Origin: Actinomycetales bacterium
GTDB lineage: Bacteria > Actinomycetota > Actinomycetes > Actinomycetales > BWSM-131
DNA: 5,198 nt
Reading direction: 5' to 3'
Assembly (NCBI GenBank): GCA_030149025.1
Contig: JASBSH010000330.1
Location: 1 to 5,198, forward strand
Below are positions 1-4,409 of this stretch, one piece after another (position 1 is the first letter of the stretch; each line of letters starts with the position of its first letter). Position numbers and translations under genes: made by a program. The notes under the pieces were generated by a model, which searched no databases, was not told the origin of the DNA, and saw only the letters and a program-made list of their open reading frames with translations.

Positions 1-255
1 CAGGATGTGCTCGGTGCCGATGTAGTTGTGACCCAGCTGCAGGGCCTCGCGCAGCGACAGCTCGAGGACCTTCTTCGCGCGCGGCGTGAACGGGATGTGC
101 CCGGACGGCGCCTGCTGGCCCTGGCCGATGATCTCCTGCACCTGCTCGCGGACAGAATCCAGGGAGATGCCAAGGCTCTCCAGAGCCTTGGCGGCGACGC
201 CCTCACCCTCGTGGATCAGACCTAGCAGGATGTGCTCGGTGCCGATGTAGTTGTG
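1..255 (-). repeat. 30-bp exact direct repeat (1-30 and 226-255) encoding the two ClpN motifs
   Basis: Bases 1-30 and 226-255 are identical. Both are in frame within clpC and encode HNYIGTEHIL in each of the two ClpN half-domains. The protein repeat is an old internal duplication typical of Clp N-domains. Exact identity over all 30 bases, including third positions, is more than the protein alone requires and may reflect strong codon bias or local gene conversion. Confidence 0.9.
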
Positions 256-327
256 GTTGAGCATCCGAGCCTCTTCCTGGGCCAGGACGACAACCCGACG
301 GGCTCGGTCGGTAAACCTTTCGAACAT
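1..327 (-). CDS. clpC: ClpC, Hsp100/Clp AAA+ unfoldase, N-terminal 109 codons (gene runs off the window)
   Basis: ClpC is the ATP-dependent unfoldase that feeds substrates to the ClpP1P2 protease in the cytoplasm; in actinobacteria it is usually essential. The translation starts MFERFTDRARR, the typical family N-terminus, and continues through most of the ClpN domain. The two tandem ClpN repeats are visible as the identical decapeptide HNYIGTEHIL at residues 25-34 and 100-109, joined by the GQGQQAPSGHIPFTPRAKK segment. Phe2 and Phe80, known in M. tuberculosis ClpC1 to contact the antibiotic cyclomarin A, are both present. The AAA+ modules (Walker A/B) lie beyond base 1. The ATG at 327 is supported by the family N-terminus and by a GAGGAG ribosome binding site six bases upstream. 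The gene lies downstream of lsr2 on the same strand but is separated by 833 bp and a strong terminator, so it probably has its own promoter. Family assignment is near certain; the full gene would be about 840-850 residues by family norm. Confidence 0.97.
   Translation of the reverse strand, partial: MFERFTDRARRVVVLAQEEARMLNHNYIGTEHILLGLIHEGEGVAAKALESLGISLDSVREQVQEIIGQGQQAPSGHIPFTPRAKKVLELSLREALQLGHNYIGTEHIL
169..192. repeat. Perfect inverted repeat, 11-bp arms, inside clpC
   Basis: Arms 169-179 (gccaaggctct) and 182-192 (agagccttggc) are perfectly complementary, separated by only two bases. They lie in the clpC codons for Ala-Lys-Ala-Leu-Glu-Ser-Leu-Gly. A 2-base loop would have to open to about 6 bases in RNA, leaving a stem of about 9 bp. 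It may be a by-product of codon choice in a conserved peptide; no function is evident. Confidence 0.6.
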
Positions 328-333
328 CAAGTA

Positions 334-339
334 CTCCTC
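334..339 (-). promoter_or_regulatory. Ribosome binding site of clpC
   Basis: On the minus strand GAGGAG lies six bases before the clpC ATG (325-327). It is a near-ideal Shine-Dalgarno and confirms the start. Confidence 0.85.
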
Positions 340-434
340 GCGAGCGGCCGGCTGCGGTGATCCGCTGCTGACCGTTCGATGCTATCCCCGGGTAGTGGGG
401 CCGGCTGCCCGACATCCACCGCCCGAGACCACGT

Positions 435-458
435 TGTGACGCTTCGCCACGTGTCACA
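435..458. repeat. Inverted repeat TGTGAC-N12-GTCACA in the clpC leader
   Basis: TGTGAC at 435-440 and GTCACA at 453-458 form a perfect 6-bp inverted repeat with 12 bases between, which include a CACGTG at 449-454. The half-sites resemble those of CRP/FNR-family regulators (TGTGA/TCACA), but the separation is larger than the usual 6 bases of that family. It lies just downstream of the transcription start predicted from the candidate promoter at 465-490, so it could be an operator or an RNA hairpin. Function is not known. Confidence 0.35.
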
Positions 459-464
459 TGAAGC

Positions 465-490
465 AACCGTGCGGGGCGGGACGGTGTTCC
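465..490 (-). promoter_or_regulatory. Candidate SigR/SigH-type promoter of clpC
   Basis: On the minus strand GGAAC (486-490) is followed after 18 bases by GTT (465-467), itself followed by G. This matches the GGAA(T/C)-N18/19-GTT consensus of the thiol-oxidative/heat stress ECF sigma factors SigR (Streptomyces) and SigH (Mycobacterium, Corynebacterium). clpC is a known target of this sigma class in those genera. The predicted start would be near 455-459, giving a leader of about 130 bases. Consensus match and context agree, but such short motifs also occur by chance. Confidence 0.5.
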
Positions 491-499
491 GCCACCCCC

Positions 500-513
500 G
501 TTCGCTGCTGGCG
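500..513 (+). promoter_or_regulatory. Candidate ClgR binding site upstream of clpC
   Basis: GTTCGC at 500-505, five bases, then GCG at 511-513 fits the GTTCGC-N5-GCG motif reported for ClgR, the activator of clp genes in Streptomyces, Corynebacterium and Mycobacterium. It lies 9 bases upstream of the candidate -35 at 486-490, a plausible activator position. It is read here on the plus strand; the site is semi-palindromic, so orientation is not decisive. Confidence 0.45.
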
Positions 514-559
514 TAGAGGGCGACCCCGCCAACCCGCGCATCCGCGTAACCTCGGCAAC

Positions 560-724
560 GTGCGGATCGCCCTGTTCGTCACGTGTCTGGCCGACGCGAT
601 GTTCCCGCAGGCGGCCCCGCTCACGTGGATCAGCGGGCCGAGAGCGACCAGCGACATCGAGCTCCAGCGCGTGGAGGGGGTTCACGGTCCCCGGACGCTC
701 GACGTGATCCTGGTCGCGGAGTGA
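560..724 (+). pseudogene. lutA-lutC fusion remnant: start of LutA joined in frame to end of LutC
   Basis: The 54-codon frame begins VRIALFVTCLADAMFPQAA. This is the N-terminal beta strand and loop typical of LutA/YkgE, the cysteine-rich (CCG-domain) Fe-S subunit of the L-lactate oxidation complex. It then passes directly into PLTWISGPRATSDIEL and EGVHGPRTLDVILV before a TGA. That second part is the C-terminal signature of LutC/YkgG (LUD domain), where SGPSATSDIEL and VEGVHGPRTL are typical. The middle and end of lutA, all of lutB and most of lutC are missing, as expected from one internal deletion of a lutABC operon with the junction near codons 19-21. The frame stays open upstream to an ATG at 458, but those 34 codons look like non-coding leader. 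No good ribosome binding site precedes the GTG. The family match is from memory of the motifs, not a search. Function is almost certainly lost. Confidence 0.72.
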
Positions 725-737
725 TCCTGGTGGCGGA
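704..737 (+). repeat. 17-bp tandem duplication at the end of the lut remnant
   Basis: Bases 704-720 and 721-737 are 17-bp tandem copies (gtgatcctggtsgcgga) differing at one position (c715 versus g732). The first copy encodes the last codons of the LutC-like tail; the second begins over its stop codon. It looks like a local slippage or repair duplication. Confidence 0.85.
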
Positions 738-780
738 GTGACCCGGGTGGCGCCCCGTCGTTGACCGGTGCCGATATCGA

Positions 781-810
781 TGGTGCTGATGGGTGCTGAT
801 GGGTGCTCAT
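781..810 (+). repeat. Three 10-bp tandem repeats
   Basis: Three consecutive copies of gggtgctgat occupy 781-790, 791-800 and 801-810. The first has t for g at its first base and the third has c for g at its eighth. The unit is not a multiple of three and lies in non-coding DNA; the copy number may vary between strains. Confidence 0.85.
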
Positions 811-1011
811 GCGGTCGCGAGGGCGCGGTCGCCGCACGACACTCCGGGGAGTGACGCGTTGGTCCAAGACAGCGGCCGCGGCCTTCTCCGCGCTCGGGGC
901 GCTCGCGTCAAGGGACCTGCTGCAACGGAACCACTCGCCGCTGCGCAACTTCCCGGAACGGCGTCGAGAACGTTCAGCGCGAGATGCGACCACCTCGGCG
1001 GCCCGGGCCCG

Positions 1012-1079
1012 CCCGTTCTGTGCGACCTTCGGGACATCACACGCCGGCGTGTTGCGTCGCGAACGTCGCGCAGGACGGG
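1012..1079. repeat. 68-bp imperfect inverted repeat with a perfect 14-bp palindromic core
   Basis: The core acacgccggcgtgt (1039-1052) is a perfect palindrome. Extending outwards, 27 of 34 positions pair between 1012-1045 and 1046-1079, including CAGAACGGG against CAGGACGGG at the tips. In RNA it would form one long bulged hairpin on either strand. It lies beyond the lsr2 terminator. Its symmetry and isolation in a gap suggest a dispersed palindromic element, or a back-up bidirectional terminator; neither can be shown from one copy. Confidence 0.7.
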
Positions 1080-1097
1080 GTGAGGGCGGCAAGCGTG

Positions 1098-1130
1098 AGG
1101 GCCGGGGCGCCATGTCGGCGTCCCGGCCCT
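1098..1130 (-). terminator. Hairpin terminator downstream of lsr2
   Basis: Arms 1099-1111 and 1117-1129 pair over 13 positions with a 5-base loop, extendable by an A-T pair at 1098/1130. In the minus-strand RNA one position (1107/1121) is a C-A mismatch; in the plus-strand RNA it is a G-U wobble. It begins 30 bases after the lsr2 stop. There is no U tract, which is common for actinobacterial terminators. Confidence 0.7.
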
Positions 1131-1160
1131 TCCAGCCACGCCGGCGGACCGGCGGGAAGA

Positions 1161-1499
1161 TCAGTGGGCGTTCGCGTACGCCTCGCGGATCTCGGCGGAG
1201 ATGCGGCCCCGGTCGCTGATGTCGTAACCGTTCTTGCGAGCCCAGTCCCGGATTTCGCTGTTCGACGGACCACCGTTAGCGGATGCCCTCGCCCGGCCAC
1301 CGGCAGAACGTCGCGAGGAACGGCCACCAACACGGCGGGCGCGCTCGATCCACGGCGCCAGAGCCTCCCGCAAACTCGCCGCGTTGTCCGAGTTCAGGTC
1401 GATTTCGTAGTTCACGCCGTCGAGAGCGAACGTAATGGTCTCGTCTGCGTCTCCGCCGTCTACGTCGTCAACCAAGATGACCTGCGTCTTCTGAGCCAT
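1161..1499 (-). CDS. lsr2: Lsr2, H-NS-like nucleoid-associated xenogeneic silencer
   Basis: Lsr2 binds AT-rich DNA in the minor groove, bridges it and silences horizontally acquired genes in actinobacteria. The protein is 112 residues, the same length as M. tuberculosis Lsr2. Residues 1-64 hold the N-terminal dimerisation domain (MAQKTQVILVDDVDG, then a beta-rich stretch and a long helix). A basic Gly/Ser/Arg linker spans about 58-78. The C-terminal DNA-binding domain starts around SNSEIRDWARKNG (79-91) and carries the AT-hook-like Arg-Gly-Arg at 97-99 (SDRGRIS), the minor-groove contact. No residue expected of the family looks missing. The ATG at 1499 has a GAGGAG eight bases upstream. The gene sits between a small membrane protein gene and clpC, as in related genomes, with its own promoter candidate at 1579-1608 and a terminator after it, so it is probably monocistronic. 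Confidence 0.97.
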   Translation of the reverse strand: MAQKTQVILVDDVDGGDADETITFALDGVNYEIDLNSDNAASLREALAPWIERARRVGGRSSRRSAGGRARASANGGPSNSEIRDWARKNGYDISDRGRISAEIREAYANAH

Positions 1500-1507
1500 T
1501 CCGCACT

Positions 1508-1522
1508 CTCCTCACATGTGAG
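1508..1522 (-). promoter_or_regulatory. lsr2 ribosome binding site overlapping a 12-bp palindrome
   Basis: On the minus strand GAGGAG (1508-1513) lies eight bases before the lsr2 ATG and fixes the start. The perfect palindrome ctcacatgtgag occupies 1511-1522 and shares its last three bases with the Shine-Dalgarno. It could be a protein-binding site or a small hairpin touching the ribosome binding site; the second role is speculative. Confidence 0.75.
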
Positions 1523-1569
1523 ACGCCGCCGATTCACCTGTTCACCGAGAATCAGGGCCGAGACCTTTT

Positions 1570-1608
1570 GATGAGCAAATCATCGCGCAGTTTCGGCGCG
1601 TCCGTCAA
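1570..1608 (-). promoter_or_regulatory. lsr2 promoter (TTGACG-N18-GATGAT) with a palindrome over the -10
   Basis: On the minus strand a -35 TTGACG (1603-1608) is followed by an 18-bp spacer and a -10 GATGAT (1579-1584), a fair match to the housekeeping sigma consensus. The start would be near 1572, giving a leader of about 70 bases. The sequence gatga-N5-tcatc (1570-1584) is an inverted repeat covering the -10 and the expected start, so a repressor bound there would block transcription. The area is also AT-rich compared with its surroundings, which would suit self-binding by Lsr2 (inference). Confidence 0.55.
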
Positions 1609-1641
1609 ACCGTTGGAGGAATTGCCTCGAGGCGACGTTCG

Positions 1642-1833
1642 CTAGTCGTTCGGCGGATCCTTCTGCACACCCGCGTCTTTGCGCTCGGCGGCAGCGGCAG
1701 CGGCAGCCGCCTCTCGGTCCATCCTGGCGAGCGCGGCGCGCTCATTCCGGTCGGCCCGCAGGATGGCTCGGATTGCGAAGTAGAAGAGGAGGCCGACACC
1801 GATGGACGGGATCAGTGCTGCGAAAACCTCCAT
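1642..1833 (-). CDS. Small single-pass membrane protein (function unknown) between lysS and lsr2
   Basis: The 63-residue product has one hydrophobic segment at about residues 4-24 (FAALIPSIGVGLLFYFAIRAI). A charged cytoplasmic-type tail follows (RADRNERAALARMDRE), then eight alanines and an acidic/basic C-terminus. The Ala run is encoded by GCT/GCC codons, visible on the plus strand as three GGCAGC units at 1690-1707. The pattern of a short N-terminal anchor plus a helical, probably coiled tail resembles small hypothetical proteins that I recall next to lysS and lsr2 in related actinomycetes. No catalytic or binding motif is visible. The ATG at 1833 lacks a Shine-Dalgarno; a -10-like hexamer six bases upstream suggests a leaderless transcript. 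It could equally be read through from lysS, 108 bases upstream. That it is a real gene is likely; its role is unknown. Confidence 0.8.
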   Translation of the reverse strand: MEVFAALIPSIGVGLLFYFAIRAILRADRNERAALARMDREAAAAAAAAERKDAGVQKDPPND

Positions 1834-1839
1834 GACCCA

Positions 1840-1870
1840 AGGATACGTCTCGGTATCGCACGACCGCCAA
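1840..1870 (-). promoter_or_regulatory. Candidate leaderless promoter of the small membrane protein gene
   Basis: On the minus strand TATCCT (1840-1845) fits the TANNNT -10 pattern and ends six bases before the ATG at 1833, the spacing typical of actinobacterial leaderless genes. A weak -35, TTGGCG (1865-1870), lies 19 bases upstream of it. No ribosome binding site is present, which agrees with leaderless initiation. The long spacer is a weakness. Confidence 0.4.
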
Positions 1871-1901
1871 CGGGCTGCCTATCGACACATGGGCTCACCA
1901 C

Positions 1902-1940
1902 GCCGGCAGTCGGCGCCGGCAGTCGGCGCCGGCAGTCGCG
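1902..1940. repeat. Three 13-bp tandem repeats just after lysS
   Basis: Copies of gccggcagtcggc occupy 1902-1914 and 1915-1927 exactly, and 1928-1940 with the last bases changed (gcg for ggc). The array starts one base past the lysS stop (1942-1944) and is non-coding. The 13-bp unit and copy-number potential make it a possible variable-number repeat. Confidence 0.9.
1911..1931 (-). terminator. Hairpin formed by the 13-bp repeats after lysS
   Basis: The self-complementary octamer cggcgccg occurs at 1911-1918 and 1924-1931, five bases apart, so the two copies can pair as an 8-bp all-GC stem with a 5-base loop. It lies 10 bases past the lysS stop and is a plausible intrinsic terminator for the panC-lysS transcript, though without a U tract. 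Confidence 0.5.
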
Positions 1941-1941
1941 T

Positions 1942-3450
1942 CTACTCCGGCTTGACGAGTGGGAACAGGATCGTCTCGCGGATACCGAGGCCGGTCAGGG
2001 CCATCAGGAGCCGGTCGATCCCCATCCCCTGCCCACCGGCCGGAGGCATCCCGTACTCCAGCGCCCGCAGGAAGTCCTCGTCCACGCGCATGGCCTCTTC
2101 GTCGCCCATCGCCGCCAGCTTCGCCTGCTCCTCGAAACGCGCGCGCTGAACGACCGGGTCATTGAGCTCCGAGTAACCGGTCGCCAGCTCGAATCCCCGG
2201 ATGTAGAGATCCCATTTCTCCACGACGCCCTCGATCTCCCGGTGCGCCTTCACGAGCGGTGACGTCTCCACCGGGAAGTCACGGACGAAGGTGGGCTCCC
2301 ACAATCTGTCGCCGACCGTGACCTCCCAGAGCTCTTCGACCAGCTTTCCGTGGTTCAGGTGCTTGGGTTCGACGTCGAGCCCCAGCTTCTCGGCAAGAAC
2401 CGACAGTCGGGGAACCGTCGTCTGCGGCGTGATCTCCTCACCCACAGCCTCGGACAATGACGGGTACATCGAAATGGAGGCCCATTCTCCCCCGAGGTCG
2501 TAATCGCTTCCGTCGACCAACGTCACGACCGTGCCACCGGTGGCTTCCACCGCTGCCCGCTGGACCAGCTCCTGGGTGAGATCCGCGACGGTGTTGTAGT
2601 CGCCGAACGCTTCGTAGAACTCGAGCATGGCGAACTCCGGTGAATGGGTGGAGTCGGCGCCCTCGTTGCGGAAGTTCCGGTTGATCTCGAAGACCCTGTT
2701 CAGCCCGCCGACCAGCGCCCGCTTCAGGAACAGCTCCGGGGCGATCCGGAGGAACACATCCATGCCCATCGCATTCGAGTGGGTGACTAACGGGCGGGCG
2801 GCCGCGCCCCCCTGCAGCGTCTGCAGCATCGGTGTCTCGATCTCCACGAACCCGTGCTCGTGGAAGGTGTTGCGCAGGCTGCGCACCACAGCGGCCCGGC
2901 GGAGGACGTTCTGGCGGGCCTCGTCGCGGACGATCAGATCGACGTACCGCTGCCGGACCCGCGTCTCCTCGTTCATCTCCTTGTGCAGCACGGGCAGGGG
3001 CCGCAGCGCCTTCGTCGCCATGCGCCATTCGTGGGCGAGCACCGACAGCTGCCCGCGCTTGCTGGAGATGACCCGGCCGTGCACGTAGACGATGTCGCCG
3101 AGGTCCACGTCCCGCTTCCACTCCGCGAGGGCGTCCTCGCCCACTTCCGCGAGGCTCAGCATCGCCTGCAGACGGGTGCCGTCGCCGTCCTGCAGGGTGG
3201 CGAAGCACAGCTTGCCGGTGTTCCGGATGAAGACCACCCGGCCGGCGACACCCACGACGTCGTCGGTCTCCTCCCCCTTCTGCAGGTGGGAGTGCTTGGC
3301 GACGACGTCGGCCAGGGCGTGGGTTCGCGGCACCCCGACAGGGAAGGGCTCACGGCCCGTTCCGGCGCCGAGCAGCCGATCCCGCTTCTCGCGCCGTACC
3401 CGGATCTGCTCGGGGAGGTCCTGCTCCGCGGGGGTCTGCTGCTCGGTCAC
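1942..3450 (-). CDS. lysS: Lysyl-tRNA synthetase, class II
   Basis: LysS charges tRNA-Lys with lysine using ATP. The 502-residue product has family length. After the typical actinobacterial N-terminus (DLPEQIRVRREKRDRL), an OB-fold anticodon-binding domain spans about 60-150. The class IIb catalytic core follows: motif 1 at 201-209 (FVEIETPML), motif 2 at 252-264 (RVFEINRNFRNEG, then THSPEF), and motif 3 at 475-485 (GMGIDRLLMAL), with DFPVETSPL near 391-399. All look intact. I start at the GTG at 3450 because family members begin close to there. A GTG at 3480 would add ten atypical residues and overlap panC by 20 bases. Neither start has a well-placed ribosome binding site; a GAGGAG at 3470-3475 is 19 bases from GTG 3450, so initiation may depend on translational coupling to panC, whose stop is 10 bases upstream. 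In relatives panD and coaX precede lysS; here panC does. Confidence 0.97.
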   Translation of the reverse strand: MTEQQTPAEQDLPEQIRVRREKRDRLLGAGTGREPFPVGVPRTHALADVVAKHSHLQKGEETDDVVGVAGRVVFIRNTGKLCFATLQDGDGTRLQAMLSLAEVGEDALAEWKRDVDLGDIVYVHGRVISSKRGQLSVLAHEWRMATKALRPLPVLHKEMNEETRVRQRYVDLIVRDEARQNVLRRAAVVRSLRNTFHEHGFVEIETPMLQTLQGGAAARPLVTHSNAMGMDVFLRIAPELFLKRALVGGLNRVFEINRNFRNEGADSTHSPEFAMLEFYEAFGDYNTVADLTQELVQRAAVEATGGTVVTLVDGSDYDLGGEWASISMYPSLSEAVGEEITPQTTVPRLSVLAEKLGLDVEPKHLNHGKLVEELWEVTVGDRLWEPTFVRDFPVETSPLVKAHREIEGVVEKWDLYIRGFELATGYSELNDPVVQRARFEEQAKLAAMGDEEAMRVDEDFLRALEYGMPPAGGQGMGIDRLLMALTGLGIRETILFPLVKPE

Positions 3451-3460
3451 GCGGTTGAGG

Positions 3461-4324
3461 CTATCGACGCTCCTCGGCACCCACGACGAGCGGGACGTTG
3501 TCGATCAGCCGGGTGGGGCCGACCCGGCCCGCGACCGCCAGCAGCGCCTCACCGCGATACCACTCGGCGACGTCGTCGAGGGTGTCCGGGTGGACCAGCG
3601 CGAGATAGTCGACGCGACAGCCGGGTTCGGCCGCCAGGACATCCCGGGCGGCACGGCGGATCGCGCTCGCCCCCTCGCTCGCCGCCTGCTCCCCGGCGCG
3701 CAGAGCCCGACTGAGGACGAGCGCTACCTCTCGGTCGAACGGGGTCAGGTAGGTGTTGCGGCTGCTCATCGCCAGACCGTCCGGCTCACGCACGGTCGGC
3801 ACGGCGACCACCTCGACCGGGAAGTCGAGGTCGCGCACCGTGCGTCGGATCAGCAGGAGCTGCTGCGCGTCCTTCTGCCCGAAGAACGCGAGGCCCGGGG
3901 AGGTGAGGTGCAGCAGCTTGGCGACCACCGTCAGCACCCCGTCGAAGTGGCCCGGCCGGCTCGCGCCCTCGAGCACCTCGCCGAGGTGACCTGCGCTCAC
4001 GCGAACCAGCGGGTCACCGTCCTGGTACACGACGTCGGGTCCGGGGGCGAAGACGAGGTCCACGCCCTCCTCCCCGAGCAGCCTCAGGTCCTCGTCGAGG
4101 GTGCGTGGGTACTTGGCGAGGTCCTCGTTCGGGCCGAACTGCAGCGGGTTGAGGAAGATCGTCACGATGACGGCGTCGGCCCGCTTGCGGGCCTCGCGCA
4201 CCAGCTGGACGTGCCCGGCATGCAGCGCCCCCATCGTCATGACGACCGCGACCGGACCATCGAGACGTGCCCGAGCCAGGGCCAGCTCCTCCCGGGTACG
4301 GGCGACGGACGGGTGGGAAGTCAC
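3461..4324 (-). CDS. panC: Pantothenate synthetase (pantoate-beta-alanine ligase)
   Basis: PanC joins pantoate and beta-alanine with ATP to make pantothenate, the coenzyme A precursor, in the cytoplasm. The 287-residue protein shows the family signatures in order: MTMGALHAGH (29-38, the HIGH-like nucleotide motif, with Met where Pro is usual), FLNPLQFGPNEDLAKYPRT (57-75), SRPGHFDGVLTVV (122-134), FGQKDAQQ (148-155) and REPDGLAMSSRN (179-190, KMSKS-like). The C-terminal domain ends GPTRLIDNVPLVVG and appears complete, though shorter than the roughly 310 residues of M. tuberculosis PanC. The start is a GTG at 4324 with no clear Shine-Dalgarno. TACGGT (4333-4338) lies eight bases upstream and might be a -10 for a leaderless mRNA, but no -35 is evident. 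It follows a DUF2520 gene by 85 bp, as in mycobacteria. The beta-alanine-forming gene panD, normally the next gene, is not here. Confidence 0.97.
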   Translation of the reverse strand: MTSHPSVARTREELALARARLDGPVAVVMTMGALHAGHVQLVREARKRADAVIVTIFLNPLQFGPNEDLAKYPRTLDEDLRLLGEEGVDLVFAPGPDVVYQDGDPLVRVSAGHLGEVLEGASRPGHFDGVLTVVAKLLHLTSPGLAFFGQKDAQQLLLIRRTVRDLDFPVEVVAVPTVREPDGLAMSSRNTYLTPFDREVALVLSRALRAGEQAASEGASAIRRAARDVLAAEPGCRVDYLALVHPDTLDDVAEWYRGEALLAVAGRVGPTRLIDNVPLVVGAEERR

Positions 4325-4409
4325 GAGGGCACACCGTAGTGGGGGGCAGGCGCTCCCCGGTGGTGACGTGGGGCATCTCTCATCGGCGCAACGCGTCCCG
4401 GGCCTGACG

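Larger units (their letters stand above)
328..1160. other. Long lsr2-clpC intergenic region (833 bp) with one gene remnant
   Basis: No intact gene is supported here. From the clpC side it holds the clpC ribosome binding site and leader (328-458), candidate promoter and ClgR-type site (465-513), a plus-strand lutA/lutC fusion remnant (560-724), a 17-bp tandem duplication (704-737), a 10-bp tandem triplet (781-810), a short perfect hairpin cactcc-gg-ggagtg (840-853), a 68-bp imperfect inverted repeat (1012-1079) and the lsr2 terminator (1098-1130). Between about 854 and 1011 I see nothing. Several open frames cross the region on both strands, but they are Arg/Pro/Ala-rich, lack ribosome binding sites and resemble no family, as expected of non-coding high-GC DNA. 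Confidence 0.7.

Noticed and set aside
203..685. Minus-strand 160-codon frame across the clpC start and leader
   Set aside because: It overlaps the true clpC start in another frame and runs antisense to the lut remnant. Its composition is Arg/Pro/Gly-rich with no conserved motif.
761..790. TTGACC at 761-766 as a plus-strand promoter -35
   Set aside because: No acceptable -10 lies 16-19 bases downstream, and there is no gene for it to serve.
793..1219. Overlapping plus- and minus-strand frames between the lut remnant and lsr2
   Set aside because: Several frames are open at once on both strands, all low in complexity and Arg/Ala-rich. Similar peptides on the two strands around 1012-1079 come from the inverted repeat, not from coding.
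984..1571. Plus-strand 195-codon frame antisense to lsr2
   Set aside because: It covers the full lsr2 gene and its promoter in antisense and has no recognisable domain or start signal.
781..1940. Tandem repeats considered as a CRISPR array
   Set aside because: The repeats are 10-17 bp head-to-tail units with no unique spacers, and there are no cas genes.
2854..4339. Long plus-strand open frames opposite lysS and panC (2854-3714 and 3092-4339)
   Set aside because: They lie antisense to two complete, well-conserved enzymes. Their products are His/Arg/Gly-rich with no family features, as expected from stop-poor antisense frames in high-GC DNA.
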